Part shown: in pieces, positions 26,665 to 36,750 of the stretch
How positions within the stretch are numbered: position 1 is the stretch's first letter
Layout: each line of letters begins with the position of its first letter
Origin: Sphingomonas sp. S1-29
GTDB taxonomy: Bacteria > Pseudomonadota > Alphaproteobacteria > Sphingomonadales > Sphingomonadaceae
Assembly (NCBI RefSeq): GCF_026167545.1
Contig: NZ_CP110678.1
Coordinates: forward strand, 2,167,501 to 2,231,500
Length of the DNA stretch: 64,000 nucleotides
Direction of reading: 5' to 3'
Position numbers and translations under genes: made by a program
Notes under the pieces: generated by a model
Told to the model about the DNA's origin: nothing
Database searches by the model: none
The model's input: the letters and a program-made list of their open reading frames with translations, nothing else

Positions 26665-29268
26665 ATGGCGTCACGCTTCAATGCGCTGAAGGCGGATGCG
26701 GCGTGGCAGAAGGTGTGGGAAGACCGCGCCACCTTCGCCGCGCGCGACGACAGCCCCAAGCCCAAGAGCTATGTGCTCGAGATGTTTCCCTATCCATCGG
26801 GGAAGATCCATATGGGGCATGTCCGCAACTACACGATGGGCGACGTGCTGGCGCGCTTCCGGCGGATGCAGGGGATGGAAGTCCTCCACCCGATGGGCTG
26901 GGACGCGTTCGGGATGCCAGCCGAGAATGCGGCGATGGAGCGCGGCGTCCATCCGGGCGGCTGGACCTACGAGAATATCGCGACGATGCGCGCGCAGCTG
27001 AAGCGGCTGGGCTTCGCGCTCGACTGGACGCGCGAGCTCGCGACCTGCGATCCCGCCTATTACGGGCATGAGCAGGCGCTGTTCCTCGATCTGTATGCCG
27101 CCGGGCTGGTGTATCGCAAGGAGAGCGCGGTCAATTGGGACCCGGTCGACATGACGGTGCTCGCCAACGAGCAGGTGATCGACGGGCGCGGTTGGCGTTC
27201 GGGGGCGCTGGTCGAGCGGCGGAAGCTGTCGCAGTGGTTCCTGAAGATCACCGATTTCGCCGACGAGTTGCTCGACGGGCTGGGGTCGCTCGACAAGTGG
27301 CCCGACAAGGTTCGGCTGATGCAGGAGAACTGGATCGGCAAGAGCGTGGGGTTGCAGTTCTCGTTCGCAATCCTCCCCGGTACGGGGAGGGGGACCGGCG
27401 AAGCCGGTGGAGGGGGATCACCGCAGGCGGTATCGTCCGTTGAAGCCCCCCTCCACCATCCTGCGGATGGTCCCCCTCCCCGTGCCGGGGAGGATTTGGT
27501 CGAAGTCTTCACCACGCGCCCCGACACGATCTTCGGCGCGAGTTTCGTCGCGGTCGCTGCCGATCATCCGATCGCGCAAGGGCTTGCCGACAACGCCGAA
27601 GTTGCCGCGTTCATCGCGCGGTGCAAGCAGGGGGGCACGACCGCCGCCGAGCTCGAAACGCAGGAAAAATTGGGGTTCGACACCGGCCTCACCGCGACCC
27701 ACCCGTTCGATCCGAGCTGGCAGCTGCCGGTGTACATCGCCAATTTCGTGCTGATGGACTATGGCACCGGCGCGGTGTTCGGCGTGCCCGCGCACGACCA
27801 GCGCGATCTCGATTTCGCGCGCAAATACGACCTGCCGGTGACGCGAGTCGTCGGTGATGGCGACCGCACCGATCCGCTGTTTGAGGGGAACGAAGCCTAT
27901 ACCGGACCGGGGGCGCTGGTGAATTCGCGCTTCCTCGACGGGATGGACATCGATGCCGCCAAGCGCGCGGTGATCGGGCGCGCCGAGGCCGAAGACTGGG
28001 GGCATGGCACCACCGTGTGGCGGCTGCGCGACTGGGGCGTGTCGCGGCAGCGTTATTGGGGGACGCCGATCCCGATCGTCCATTGCGACGATTGCGGCGC
28101 GGTGGCGGTGCCCGCCGACCAATTGCCGGTGGTGCTGCCAGAAGATGTGAGCTTCGACATTCCGGGCAATCCGCTCGACCGGCATCCGACCTGGAAGCAT
28201 GTCGCTTGCCCGGCGTGCGGCAAGCCCGCGCGGCGCGAGACCGACACGCTCGATACCTTCGTCGATTCCTCCTGGTATTTCATTCGCTTCGCCAGCCAGC
28301 CCCAGGACAAGCCGTTCGACAAGGCAGTGGCCGAAAGCTGGCTGCCGGTGGCGCAATATATCGGCGGGGTCGAGCACGCGATCCTGCATCTGCTCTACGC
28401 CCGCTTTTGGACGCGCGCGCTGCGGCATATCGGCAAGCTCGATGTCGCCGAGCCGTTTGCGGGGCTGTTCACGCAAGGGATGGTGACGCACGAGACGTAC
28501 AAATCGGCGAGCGGCAAGTGGCTGTCGCCCGAGGAAGTGCGCGATGGCACCGAGATCGCGACCGGCGAGGCGATCACGCTCGGCCGCATCGAGAAGATGT
28601 CGAAGTCGAAGAAGAACACCGTCGATCCGACCGGCATCGTCGACCAATACGGCGCCGACGCGGTGCGCTGGTTCATGCTGTCGGACAGCCCGCCCGAGCG
28701 CGACCTGCAATGGTCCGAAAGCGGGATCGAGGGGGCGTGGCGCTTCGTCCAGCGGCTGTGGCGGCTGTTCGATGTGGTTGCGGACGCCGAAGGCCAGGAC
28801 AAGCCGCTCGATCGCAAGCTGCACCAGACGATCGCGGGCGTTGCGGGCGATATCGAGGCGCTGCAGTTCAACAAGGCGGTCGCCAAATTGTACGAGCTGG
28901 TGAGCGCGATCGAGAAGGCGGCGCCTTCGGCATCGCGCACCGCCGCGATCCGCGCGTTAATGCGGATCGTCGCGCCGATGACGCCGCATATCGCCGAGGA
29001 GGCCTGGGCGGCGATGGGCGCCGAGGGGCTGATCGCCGATGCGCCATGGCCCGAAGTCGATCCGGCGCTGCTGGTCGAGGACGAAGTGACGATCGCGATC
29101 CAGGTCAACGGCAAGCTTCGCGATACGCTGACGATCCCGCGCGGGATGGCGCGCGAGGACGTCGAAGCCGCTGCGCTGGCGTCGCCCAATGTGCTACGCG
29201 TGCTCGACGGCAAACCGCCGCGAAAGGTGATCGTCGTGCCCGACCGTCTGGTGAACCTGGTCGCATGA
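26665..29268 (+). CDS. leuS: Leucyl-tRNA synthetase, with an in-frame repeat-encoded insertion
   Basis: An 867-residue class Ia synthetase. The HIGH-type motif is [23 protein letters not shown] is [15 protein letters not shown], the editing domain carries [11 protein letters not shown] and [16 protein letters not shown], and SSWYFIRF follows. Residues about 235-277 (starting [16 protein letters not shown], ending PPPRAGED) are encoded by a 128-bp palindromic repeat inserted just before the CP1 editing domain ([10 protein letters not shown]). The frame is intact and the gene is almost certainly essential, so the insertion must be tolerated. ATG 26665 is chosen for the conserved N-terminus. lptE overlaps by four bases. 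Confidence 0.97.
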   Translation: MASRFNALKADAAWQKVWEDRATFAARDDSPKPKSYVLEMFPYPSGKIHMGHVRNYTMGDVLARFRRMQGMEVLHPMGWDAFGMPAENAAMERGVHPGGWTYENIATMRAQLKRLGFALDWTRELATCDPAYYGHEQALFLDLYAAGLVYRKESAVNWDPVDMTVLANEQVIDGRGWRSGALVERRKLSQWFLKITDFADELLDGLGSLDKWPDKVRLMQENWIGKSVGLQFSFAILPGTGRGTGEAGGGGSPQAVSSVEAPLHHPADGPPPRAGEDLVEVFTTRPDTIFGASFVAVAADHPIAQGLADNAEVAAFIARCKQGGTTAAELETQEKLGFDTGLTATHPFDPSWQLPVYIANFVLMDYGTGAVFGVPAHDQRDLDFARKYDLPVTRVVGDGDRTDPLFEGNEAYTGPGALVNSRFLDGMDIDAAKRAVIGRAEAEDWGHGTTVWRLRDWGVSRQRYWGTPIPIVHCDDCGAVAVPADQLPVVLPEDVSFDIPGNPLDRHPTWKHVACPACGKPARRETDTLDTFVDSSWYFIRFASQPQDKPFDKAVAESWLPVAQYIGGVEHAILHLLYARFWTRALRHIGKLDVAEPFAGLFTQGMVTHETYKSASGKWLSPEEVRDGTEIATGEAITLGRIEKMSKSKKNTVDPTGIVDQYGADAVRWFMLSDSPPERDLQWSESGIEGAWRFVQRLWRLFDVVADAEGQDKPLDRKLHQTIAGVAGDIEALQFNKAVAKLYELVSAIEKAAPSASRTAAIRALMRIVAPMTPHIAEEAWAAMGAEGLIADAPWPEVDPALLVEDEVTIAIQVNGKLRDTLTIPRGMAREDVEAAALASPNVLRVLDGKPPRKVIVVPDRLVNLVA
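27369..27496. repeat. Family B palindromic element inside leuS (128 bp inverted pair)
   Basis: The outer 28 bases at each end are inverted copies with one mismatch (AATCCTCCCCGG and CCGGGGAGGATT ends). Inside each, a second hairpin differs between the arms but stays self-complementary: ACCGGC-GAA-GCCGGT on the left, ACCATCC-TGC-GGATGGT on the right. About 30 bases separate the halves. All of it is translated in leuS. Confidence 0.8.
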
Positions 29269-29765
29269 AGCGGCTGATCGCGCTGCTGGCGCTCGCCGCC
29301 GCCTTGCCCGGTTGCGGGATGCGCCCGCTCTATGGCGGCGGGCCCAATGGCGCGGTGCGCCAGACGCTCGCCTCGGTCGAGGTCGCGCCGATCGAGGGAC
29401 AGCAGGGCTGGCTGATGTCGAACGCGCTGCGCGATCGGCTGGCGGCGAGCAACGGCGCCAGCGCGCGCTATCGGCTGCAGGTAGTGCTCGACGACCAGAT
29501 CACCGGGCTCGGCGTGCGGCGCAACGACACGATCACGCGCGAGCGACGGACGCTGCGCGCGCGCTACCAGCTGGTCGACCTCGCCAATGGCGGGGTGCTG
29601 GTCGATGCCACCGCGGGATCCGACGCAGGGATCGACGTCGTCGGTTCGGAATATGCGACGATCGCCGCCGAGCAGACCGCGCTCGAGCGGCTCTCGGGGA
29701 TCGTTGCCGACCAGATCGTTGCGCGGATCGCGCTGTACGCGCAGCGCACCGACGGGGTGGAGTGA
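29265..29765 (+). CDS. lptE: LPS assembly lipoprotein LptE
   Basis: A 166-residue lipoprotein ([19 protein letters not shown]; lipid-modified Cys17). The sequence GCGMRPLYG after the signal and the downstream [40 protein letters not shown] segment match LptE/RlpB, which plugs the LptD barrel during lipopolysaccharide export. The ATGA overlap with leuS and the GTGA overlap with holA indicate one transcript. leuS-lptE-holA is the order in many proteobacteria, which supports the call. Confidence 0.92.
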   Translation: MKRLIALLALAAALPGCGMRPLYGGGPNGAVRQTLASVEVAPIEGQQGWLMSNALRDRLAASNGASARYRLQVVLDDQITGLGVRRNDTITRERRTLRARYQLVDLANGGVLVDATAGSDAGIDVVGSEYATIAAEQTALERLSGIVADQIVARIALYAQRTDGVE

Positions 29766-30778
29766 ACCTCAAGCCGCAGGCGATGCGCGCGCGCCTCGAG
29801 GCGCCCGACGCCGATACGCGGCTGTACCTGCTGCACGGCCCCGACGAGGCGAGCGCCAACGAGCTGGCGGGCCGGCTGGCCAAGGCGCTGGGTGACGGCG
29901 CCGAGCGCGTCGATTTCGAGGGAAGCTTCCTCAAGAACAATCCCGGGCGGCTGGCCGACGAGGCGGCGTCGATGTCGCTGTTCGGCGACCGGCGCTTCAT
30001 CCGCGTGACCGGCGCGGGGGAGGAATGCCTCGAGGCCTTCACGCTGCTGCTGGCGGCCGAGCGCGCAGGCAATCCGGTGGTAGCGATCGCGCCGACGGTC
30101 AAAAAATCGGGCAAGATCGTGAAGCTGGTCGAGGGCGCGCGGACCGCCGCCGCCTGCGCCTTCTACGTGCCAGAGGGGCAGGAAGCGGTGCGGATGGTGC
30201 AGGGCATCGCGCGCGACCATGGGCTGCGGCTGGGTGCGCATGTCGGTGAGCGGTTGCTGGCGGCGACGGGGGGCGACCGCGCGATCCTGGCGCAGGAGAT
30301 CGAAAAGCTGGCGTTGTTCGTCGATGCCGCGCCCGACCGGCCGGTCGATGCCGATCTCGACGCGCTCGAAGCGATTGGGGCCGATCTCGACGAAAGCGGG
30401 ATGTTCGCGGCGATCGAGGCGGTGATCGGCGGCGATGCGCCCGGCGCCGCGGCGGCGTTGCATCTGGTGAGCGCGGAGAATGCCAATATCCCGATGCTGC
30501 GGCAGTTGGTGCGGCGGCTGATGACGCTGGCCGAGATGCGGCGCGAGGTCGATGGCGGCGAAGGGATTGAGGCGGTGGTGGAGCGCAACCGGATATTCTG
30601 GAAGGAAAAGCCCAATACTGTCAAAGCGTTACGGAAATGGTCTTCGCCGCAGCTGGCGCGTGCGATTGACCGGGTCCGCGGCGCCGAGCGGGCGATCGTC
30701 GCGCCATCGAATGCCGGAGCGATCTTGGCCGAGGGGGAATGCCTGGCGATCGCTCGGGCGGCGGCGCGGTTCGGCTGA
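29762..30778 (+). CDS. holA: DNA polymerase III subunit delta
   Basis: A 338-residue clamp-loader wrench subunit. It begins with the AAA+-like fold (TRLYLLHGPDEASANELAGR) and keeps the helical collar domain typical of HolA (GMFAAIEAVIGGDAPGAAAA, NIPMLRQLVRRLMTLAEMRR, KALRKWSSPQLARAIDRV). It lacks a functional Walker A, as expected. GTG 29762 overlaps the lptE stop. It opens the beta clamp within the gamma/tau complex. Confidence 0.93.
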   Translation: MNLKPQAMRARLEAPDADTRLYLLHGPDEASANELAGRLAKALGDGAERVDFEGSFLKNNPGRLADEAASMSLFGDRRFIRVTGAGEECLEAFTLLLAAERAGNPVVAIAPTVKKSGKIVKLVEGARTAAACAFYVPEGQEAVRMVQGIARDHGLRLGAHVGERLLAATGGDRAILAQEIEKLALFVDAAPDRPVDADLDALEAIGADLDESGMFAAIEAVIGGDAPGAAAALHLVSAENANIPMLRQLVRRLMTLAEMRREVDGGEGIEAVVERNRIFWKEKPNTVKALRKWSSPQLARAIDRVRGAERAIVAPSNAGAILAEGECLAIARAAARFG

Positions 30779-30799
30779 GCAAGGGACGGTTATCCACGA

Positions 30800-30890
30800 C
30801 CGTTCGTGCTGAGCTTGTCCCAGCACTGTTTTTTCTCAAAGGGCCGCCCGCAATAGAAGGACGGTGCTTCGACAGGCTCAGCACGAACGG
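30800..30890. repeat. Family C-type inverted pair between holA and parB
   Basis: CCGTTCGTGCTGAGCTTGTC (30800-30819) and its inverse (30871-30890) match at 19 of 20 positions, with about 50 bases between. The arms share the CCGTTCGT end with the repeats at 43609 and 48478. The pair fills the gap between convergent genes, so it may end transcription from both. Confidence 0.75.
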
Positions 30891-30905
30891 GGCGTGACCT
30901 GAGTC

Positions 30906-31829
30906 CTAGATCACGTCCCCGCTCAGCCGCTGGCAGACCATGTCGAGCTGGTCGAGCGTCGAATAGCTGATCGTCAGCGTGCCCCCCTGCCCTGCATGCG
31001 CGACGCGCACTGTCAGCCCCAGGACATCGCCAAGCTGGCGTTCGAGCGCTTCGATATCGGCACCCCCCTCCCCACCGCCATTGCCCTGCGGCACCGCGAC
31101 GCGCTTCTGACCGCCGCCCTGCTTCTCGCGCGCGAGCTTTTCGGTGTCGCGCACCGACAGCCCCTTGGCGATCACGCGTTCGGCGAGCGTTTCGGGATCG
31201 GGGGCGTTGATGAGCGCGCGGGCGTGGCCCATGCTCAGCGCGCCTTCGATCACCTGCTTCTGCACCATCACCGGCAAATCGAGCAGGCGCAGCAGGTTGG
31301 CGACGTGGCTGCGCGATTTGCCGACCAATTTGGCAAGTGCTTCCTGGGTGTGGCCGAACGCCTCGATCAATTTGTGATAGGCGTCGGCCTCTTCGATCGC
31401 GTTGAGGTCCTGGCGCTGGATATTCTCGACCAGCGCGATTTCGAGCGTTTCGGCGTCGTCGAGGTCGCGGACGATCACCGGCACCTCGTGCAGCCGCGCG
31501 CGCTGCGCCGCGCGCCAGCGGCGCTCGCCCGCCACGATCTGATAGTCCTTGCCGTGCGGGCGCACGACGATCGGCTGGATCAGCCCGCGCTGCGCGATCG
31601 ATTGCGCCAGGTCTTCGAGCGCGGTCTCGTCGAAATGGCGGCGCGGCTGCCCCGGATGCGGGGTGAGCGAGCTGACCGGCAGCATCCGCAGGCCGGACGA
31701 TACCGGCATGCTGCCGTCCTCGTTGGGGGCGTCACGTGCGGGCGTCGCGTCGCCGAGGAGGGCGCTGAGGCCACGGCCGAGACCGGGACGCGGCTTGCGC
31801 GATGCCGGGGTGGGGACGGGATCGGTCAT
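30906..31829 (-). CDS. parB: Chromosome partitioning protein ParB
   Basis: A 307-residue CTPase/DNA-binding protein. The N-terminal ParA-stimulating motif is GLGRGLSALLGD. The CTP-binding ParB/Srx region contains HPGQPRRHFDE, AQRGLIQPIVVR and VAGERRWRAAQRA (GERR motif). The helix-turn-helix is TQEALAKLVGKSRSHVANLL, and a dimerisation tail closes the protein. It binds parS (candidates at 32663 and 35099) and organises the origin region. The start overlaps the parA stop by four bases. Confidence 0.97.
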   Translation of the reverse strand: MTDPVPTPASRKPRPGLGRGLSALLGDATPARDAPNEDGSMPVSSGLRMLPVSSLTPHPGQPRRHFDETALEDLAQSIAQRGLIQPIVVRPHGKDYQIVAGERRWRAAQRARLHEVPVIVRDLDDAETLEIALVENIQRQDLNAIEEADAYHKLIEAFGHTQEALAKLVGKSRSHVANLLRLLDLPVMVQKQVIEGALSMGHARALINAPDPETLAERVIAKGLSVRDTEKLAREKQGGGQKRVAVPQGNGGGEGGADIEALERQLGDVLGLTVRVAHAGQGGTLTISYSTLDQLDMVCQRLSGDVI

Positions 31830-32608
31830 GCTGCTGCCTTCGCGAGGTTGGGGAGCCGGCCGATGACTTCGCGGGCCAGCGCGATATAGGCCTGCGAGCC
31901 GGCGCATTTATAATCGTAGATCAAAGCGGGCATGCCGTGGCTCGGTGCCTCGGACAACCGGACGTTGCGCGGGATCACCGTCTCGAACACGACCTTGCCG
32001 AGCACCGTGCGAACGTCGTCCGAGACCTGGTCGGTCAGCCGGTTGCGGCGATCGTACATCGTCAGCACCACGCCGAGGATCGAGAGCCCGGGATTGAAGC
32101 GGCTGCGAATCCGTTCGACGGTGGTGAGGAGCTGGCTCAATCCCTCGAGCGCGAAGAACTCGCATTGCAGCGGCACCAGAAGCGCGTGCGAGGCGACCAT
32201 CGCGTTGATCGTCAGCAAGCCCAGCGATGGCGGGCAATCGATCAGCACGACGTCCCAATGCTGCGCGCCGCGCGCGATCGCCTGGTCGAGACGATGGGTG
32301 CGCGCTTCGAATTCGATCAGCTCGATCTCGGCGCCCGAAAGGTCGACGGTGGCGGGGACGATATCGAGCCGGGGGACGCGGGTGGCGATCGCAGCTTCTT
32401 CGGGCGAGGTGTCGCCGACGAGCAGATCGTAGCTCGAGCGCTCGCGGTCGTTGCGGCCGATGCCGAGTCCGGTCGAAGCGTTGCCCTGCGGATCGAGATC
32501 GATCAGCAGCACGCGCAGCCCGGTGGCGGCGAGCGCGGTGCCGACGTTGATCGCGGTAGTGGTCTTGCCCACCCCGCCCTTCTGGTTGGCGACGGTCACG
32601 ACGATCAT
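31826..32608 (-). CDS. parA: Chromosome partitioning ATPase ParA
   Basis: A 260-residue Walker-type ATPase. The deviant Walker A is VANQKGGVGKTTTAINVGTA (residues 7-20), followed by LLIDLDPQGNASTGLG and the Walker B region VVLIDCPPSLGLLTINAM. ATG 32608 is preferred because the P-loop then starts near residue 8 as in other chromosomal ParA proteins, and it overlaps the rsmG stop by four bases (ATGA). The order mnmG-rsmG-parA-parB is standard for bacterial origin regions. Confidence 0.97.
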   Translation of the reverse strand: MIVVTVANQKGGVGKTTTAINVGTALAATGLRVLLIDLDPQGNASTGLGIGRNDRERSSYDLLVGDTSPEEAAIATRVPRLDIVPATVDLSGAEIELIEFEARTHRLDQAIARGAQHWDVVLIDCPPSLGLLTINAMVASHALLVPLQCEFFALEGLSQLLTTVERIRSRFNPGLSILGVVLTMYDRRNRLTDQVSDDVRTVLGKVVFETVIPRNVRLSEAPSHGMPALIYDYKCAGSQAYIALAREVIGRLPNLAKAAA

Positions 32609-33225
32609 CGAAGCATCACCCCTGTTGCGACCACGATCTGCGAGTCGGCAGCCGTTACGCTCTGTTCCACGTGGAACAGTCCATGCCATCGATGCTGCGC
32701 CGATTCCAATTCGGATTGCGCCGACCGGCCTTTTGGTAGCAGCCAGAGCGTCTGTTTGTCGGCGAGATGTGAGGCGGATTCGAAGAGCGGATCGAGCGCG
32801 GCGACCGCTCGAGCGGACAGCACCGCGTTGCCCGATGCGCGGAAGGTTTCGATCCGCGATTGCACGACCGTGGTGCCAGCAAGGCCTAAGTGTTCGACTG
32901 CAGCGGAAAGGAAATCGGCGCGGCGACGACGGGGCTCGACCAGCATGACCGGGCGCGACTGGAGGATCGCCGCGACGATTCCGGGGAGTCCGGCGCCGCT
33001 GCCGATGTCGATCCAATTGCCCTGCCCCGCGCGCGCATCGGCGATCGCCACGAGCTGCGCCGAATCGACGATGTGCCGCGTCCAGAAATGTTCGAGCGTC
33101 GAGGGCGCGACGAGATTCTGCTGGCCAGCCTCTTCGCGCACCAGGGATTCATAGGCGTTCAGGCGATCGATCGCCTCGGCAGGCCAGCGCTCGGCCATCC
33201 ATGCGCGCGCATCGTCTTCGGTCAT
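32605..33225 (-). CDS. rsmG: 16S rRNA (guanine527-N7)-methyltransferase RsmG
   Basis: A 206-residue SAM methyltransferase. [20 protein letters not shown] precedes the SAM motif [17 protein letters not shown], then [20 protein letters not shown]. It methylates G527 of 16S rRNA. A parS-type palindrome is embedded near the 3' end, coding for FHVEQ, so the coding sequence carries a partition site. It overlaps parA downstream and mnmG upstream by four bases each. Confidence 0.96.
   Translation of the reverse strand: MTEDDARAWMAERWPAEAIDRLNAYESLVREEAGQQNLVAPSTLEHFWTRHIVDSAQLVAIADARAGQGNWIDIGSGAGLPGIVAAILQSRPVMLVEPRRRRADFLSAAVEHLGLAGTTVVQSRIETFRASGNAVLSARAVAALDPLFESASHLADKQTLWLLPKGRSAQSELESAQHRWHGLFHVEQSVTAADSQIVVATGVMLR
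32663..32678. promoter_or_regulatory. parS centromere-like site 1
   Basis: TGTTCCACGTGGAACA is a perfect 16-bp palindrome, two symmetric changes from the consensus parS TGTTTCACGTGAAACA. It lies inside rsmG, about 0.8 kb upstream of parB. ParB binding is inferred from the match and the location. Confidence 0.85.
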
Positions 33226-35060
33226 GCGGCCTGGCGCTTTGCGTGAAGCAGGATCGCGGTCATCGCCGCGGGGGTGATGCCGCGCACGCGCGCGGCGCCG
33301 CCGATCGTGGTGGGGCGCGCCGCCGAGAGGCGTTCGGCCATCTCGACCGACAGACCGGGGATGTCGCCGAACGCCAGCTGGGGGGGAATCGGGATCATAT
33401 CATTGGCACGCATCGTGGCGACATCGGCATCCTGGCGTTCGAGATAAGGGGCGTAATGCGCGTCCTGAACCGCCTCGGCGAGGACCTCGGCGTCGAAGGC
33501 ATCGACGGCGTCGAGGACATGGGCGGGCTGGACCGCGGGGAAGCGGAGCCAGTCGGCGCCGCTGCGGCGGCCGGCGTCGAGCGCGACATCGGCGCCGCGC
33601 AGCCGGAGCGCTTGTGGCGGCCATTGCCGGTCGAGCGCGTCGTCGATCGCGGCGCGCGCTTCCTGGCGTTGCGCGAAATGCACGCGGCGCGTTTCGCCGA
33701 TGCAGCCGAGCGCGATGCCGGCGGGGGTCAGCCGGGTCTCGGCATTGTCGGCGCGCAGGCGAAGCCGATATTCGGCGCGCGCGGTGAGCATGCGATAGGG
33801 TTCGGTCACCCCCTGCAGCACGAGGTCATCGATTATCACGCCGAGATAGCTGGTCGCGCGATCGAAGATCGCGGGGGCGAGCCCGAGCGCATGTGCCGCA
33901 GCATTTAGGCCGGCGACGAGCCCCTGCCCCGCGGCTTCCTCATAGCCGGTGGTGCCGTTGATTTGGCCCGCGCAAAACAGCCCGGGCGCGCTGCGCACCC
34001 CGAGCGTGGGCGCGAGCGCGCGCGGATCGATATGGTCGTATTCGACCGCATAGCCGGGGGCGGTGATCCGCGCGCGCTCGAGGCCGTCGATCGAGGCGAT
34101 CATCGCCGCCTGGACGTCGGTCGGGAGCGAGGTCGAGATGCCGTTGGGGTAGATTGTCGGGTCGTCGAGCCCTTCGGGTTCGAGGAATATCTGGTGGCCG
34201 TCGCGGTCGGCGAAGCGGTGGATCTTGTCCTCGATCGAGGGGCAATAACGCGGTCCCTGCGCATCGATCGCCCCGGTGAACAGCGGCGAGCGCGAGAGCG
34301 CGGCGCGGATGATATCGTGGGTCCGATCATTGGTGCGGGTGATCGCGCAGAATAATTGCGGCAGTCGGCTCGGCTGCGGCAGCGACGACATCGTCCATTG
34401 CTCGGCATCCGAGACCTGCTGCGGCAGTCGCGCCCAGTCGATCGTCCGGCCATCGAGGCGCGGCGGGGTGCCGGTCTTGAGCCGCGCCATCGGCAGGCCC
34501 TGGTCGCGCAACTGGGAGGCGAGCTTCGTCGCGGCGCGCTCCTCGATCCGGCCACCCTCGCCGCGCTCTTCGCCGCGGAAGATGCGGCCGCCGAGGAAGG
34601 TGCCGGTCGCGAGGACCACGGCGCGCGATTCGATTTGGGTGCCATCGGATAGCTCGATGCCGCCGACGCTACCGTCGGGGTGGAGGATCAGCGCAACCGC
34701 TTCGCCCTCTGCAATTTCCAGATCACGCTGGTCGGCGAGCATTACCTGGATCGCTGCGGCGTAGCGCTTGCGATCGGCCTGGACGCGCGGGCCCTGGACG
34801 GCGCTGCCCTTGCTGCGGTTGAGCATGCGGTAATGGATCGCTGCGGCATCGGCGGCGCGCGCGATCAGCCCGTCGAGCGCGTCGACTTCGCGAACGAGGT
34901 GCCCCTTGCCGAGCCCGCCGATCGCGGGGTTGCACGACATCGCCCCGAGCGTCGCGCGCGAAAAGCTGAGCAGCAAGGTGCGCGCACCGCGCCGCGCTGC
35001 GGCAGCCGCAGCTTCGGTGCCGGCGTGGCCGCCGCCGATCACGATCACGTCATAGGTCAT
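33222..35060 (-). CDS. mnmG: tRNA uridine-5-carboxymethylaminomethyl modification enzyme MnmG (GidA)
   Basis: A 612-residue FAD enzyme working with MnmE on U34 of tRNAs. The N-terminus [20 protein letters not shown] is the FAD GxGxxG motif, followed by the family signature [20 protein letters not shown] and [19 protein letters not shown] second signature is [12 protein letters not shown], and the C-terminal GidA domain reads [20 protein letters not shown]. The end overlaps rsmG by four bases. A parS site and 54 bases separate its start from mnmE. Confidence 0.98.
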   Translation of the reverse strand: MTYDVIVIGGGHAGTEAAAAAARRGARTLLLSFSRATLGAMSCNPAIGGLGKGHLVREVDALDGLIARAADAAAIHYRMLNRSKGSAVQGPRVQADRKRYAAAIQVMLADQRDLEIAEGEAVALILHPDGSVGGIELSDGTQIESRAVVLATGTFLGGRIFRGEERGEGGRIEERAATKLASQLRDQGLPMARLKTGTPPRLDGRTIDWARLPQQVSDAEQWTMSSLPQPSRLPQLFCAITRTNDRTHDIIRAALSRSPLFTGAIDAQGPRYCPSIEDKIHRFADRDGHQIFLEPEGLDDPTIYPNGISTSLPTDVQAAMIASIDGLERARITAPGYAVEYDHIDPRALAPTLGVRSAPGLFCAGQINGTTGYEEAAGQGLVAGLNAAAHALGLAPAIFDRATSYLGVIIDDLVLQGVTEPYRMLTARAEYRLRLRADNAETRLTPAGIALGCIGETRRVHFAQRQEARAAIDDALDRQWPPQALRLRGADVALDAGRRSGADWLRFPAVQPAHVLDAVDAFDAEVLAEAVQDAHYAPYLERQDADVATMRANDMIPIPPQLAFGDIPGLSVEMAERLSAARPTTIGGAARVRGITPAAMTAILLHAKRQAA

Positions 35061-35098
35061 CGCCGACGATTAGAAGCACCGAGCGCGACCGTCAAAGC

Positions 35099-35114
35099 TG
35101 TTCCACGTGGAACA
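35099..35114. promoter_or_regulatory. parS centromere-like site 2
   Basis: This is a second exact TGTTCCACGTGGAACA, in the 54-base gap between mnmE and mnmG and ending on the base before the mnmE stop. With site 1 it makes two parS copies 2.4 kb apart, about 6.3 and 8.7 kb from the candidate origin. Confidence 0.87.
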
Positions 35115-36410
35115 TCACTTGCCGATGCAGAAGCGTCCGAACAAGGCGTCGAGCATCGCTTCGACGTCGGCACGACCGGTGATGCGATCGAAGGCGAGGC
35201 GTGCCCGGCGAAGCTGCTCGGCGATCAGCAGCAGATCGGTCTCGCGCGATGCCGCTTCGAGTGCCTCGCGCGCATCGCTCATCAGCGCATGCTGGCGCTG
35301 GTTCATCGCCACGCTGTCGGCGGGAGGCGTCAAGTCGGCGACCGCGGCGATGACGCGTTGCCACAAGTCGGCAAGCCCATCACCGGTGCGCGCGGAGATC
35401 GACAGCCGGCCCTCGCGGGCGCCTCCCCTGCCCGCTTCGTCGGCGCGGGGATGCAGCGCGATGACACGATCGGCATGCGCCCCGGGCACCGCCTCGTCAC
35501 CCAACCACAACAGCACATCGGCCTGCGCCATCGCATCCTGCGCGCGTTCGATGCCGATGCGCTCGATCGGGTCGCTGCTGTCTTCTGCCAACCCGGCGGT
35601 ATCGGTCAGTGTGATCGGATAGCCTTCGACGACGACATGCGCTTCGATCCGGTCACGGGTGGTGCCGGCGATGTCGGACACGATCGCGACCTCGCGATCG
35701 ACGAGCGCGTTGATGAGCGTCGACTTGCCGCTGTTGGGCGGGCCAGCAAGGACGACGCGAAAGCCGTCGCGCAAGCGATCGACGGTGGGGCGTGCGACCA
35801 AGTCGGCCAACGTTCCGGCCACCTTGGCGATGTCAGTCCGCAACAGCGCGACCTCGGCATCGTCGTCGCCGACATCGGCTTCGTCGGAGAAGTCGAGCAA
35901 CGCCTCGGCACGCGCCGACACCGCCAGGATATCATCGAGCAGCGTGTCGATGGTGCGGCGCAACATGCCTCCGCTCGCCTGGATCGCGGCGCGGCGCTGC
36001 AATTCGGTCTCGGCAGTGAGCAGGTCGGCGAGCCCCTCGGCCTCGGTCATGTCGATCCGGCCATTGAGCAAGGCGCGGCGGGTGAATTCCCCCGCCTCGG
36101 CAGCGCGGGTGCGCGGGTCGGCGGCGAGTGCCGCCTCTACCGCGCGCACCACTGCCCTGCCCCCGTGCAGATGGAGCTCGACCAGATCCTCGCCGGTCGC
36201 GGTCGCCGGGCCGGGAAAGGCGAGGATAATCGCTTGGTCGAGCAACGCGCCGAGCGCCGGATCGCGGAGCGACCGAAGCTGCGCCATTCGCGGCGGCGGC
36301 AAGCTGCCCGCCAGCGCGGTTACCACCGCAAAGGCATCGGCGCCGCTGACGCGCAGCACCGCGATGGCGGCGGGCGGATGGCCGCTCGACACCGCATAGA
36401 TCGTGGTCAT
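35115..36410 (-). CDS. mnmE: tRNA modification GTPase MnmE (TrmE)
   Basis: A 431-residue GTPase. The tetrahydrofolate-binding N-domain opens TTIYAVSSGHPPAAIAVLRV. The G domain shows G1 GPPNSGKST (residues 223-231), G2 DIAGTTRD, G3 DTAGL and a degenerate G4/G5. The C-terminal helical domain ends in FGRFCIGK with the family's invariant CIGK tail. With MnmG it installs the cmnm5 group at U34. The DUF6489 gene just upstream ends one base away. Confidence 0.97.
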   Translation of the reverse strand: MTTIYAVSSGHPPAAIAVLRVSGADAFAVVTALAGSLPPPRMAQLRSLRDPALGALLDQAIILAFPGPATATGEDLVELHLHGGRAVVRAVEAALAADPRTRAAEAGEFTRRALLNGRIDMTEAEGLADLLTAETELQRRAAIQASGGMLRRTIDTLLDDILAVSARAEALLDFSDEADVGDDDAEVALLRTDIAKVAGTLADLVARPTVDRLRDGFRVVLAGPPNSGKSTLINALVDREVAIVSDIAGTTRDRIEAHVVVEGYPITLTDTAGLAEDSSDPIERIGIERAQDAMAQADVLLWLGDEAVPGAHADRVIALHPRADEAGRGGAREGRLSISARTGDGLADLWQRVIAAVADLTPPADSVAMNQRQHALMSDAREALEAASRETDLLLIAEQLRRARLAFDRITGRADVEAMLDALFGRFCIGK

Positions 36411-36411
36411 G

Positions 36412-36645
36412 CTATTCGGGTCGCTTGCCCGACATGTCGAACATCTGGCGCCAGAAGTTCATCCCCGCCTCGCCCATCGGCGCCCAGCTGCGCATCATCG
36501 ATTCGAGCACTTCGGGGCTCACCCCCTTGTCGACGGTATCGACCATCATCGCGACATAGCGTTCGTGCACCGGGGTGAAATCGGGCAGCCCCATCGCGCG
36601 GCGCGCCTCTTCAGGAGTACAATCGACCTCGACATTGATCTTCAT
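36412..36645 (-). CDS. DUF6489 family small protein
   Basis: A 77-residue protein (MKINVEVDCTPEEARRAMGL, PDFTPVHERYVAMMVDTVDK, SPEVLESMMRSWAPMGEAGM, NFWRQMFDMSG). The family is short, lacks a signal peptide and is known from sphingomonads and relatives; its role is not known to me. ATG 36645 is preceded by GGAGATTG. It lies one base from mnmE and is probably its operon partner. The PEEARRAMGLPD motif resembles regulatory tails of other small alphaproteobacterial proteins, but I draw no function from that. Confidence 0.85.
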   Translation of the reverse strand: MKINVEVDCTPEEARRAMGLPDFTPVHERYVAMMVDTVDKGVSPEVLESMMRSWAPMGEAGMNFWRQMFDMSGKRPE

Positions 36646-36750
36646 CGGCACAATCTCCAGCTTCCATGCGACCGCGTCGCAAGGCCGTTCTAAGCGATAG
36701 TCGGGCATCCGCCTATCGCCGCTTCCACCCCATGATTTTCAGGAGTTCGC

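Noticed and set aside
33201..33908. A 235-residue rightward frame antisense to mnmG
   Set aside because: It is low-complexity shadow coding; the mnmG frame has the FAD motif and family signatures.
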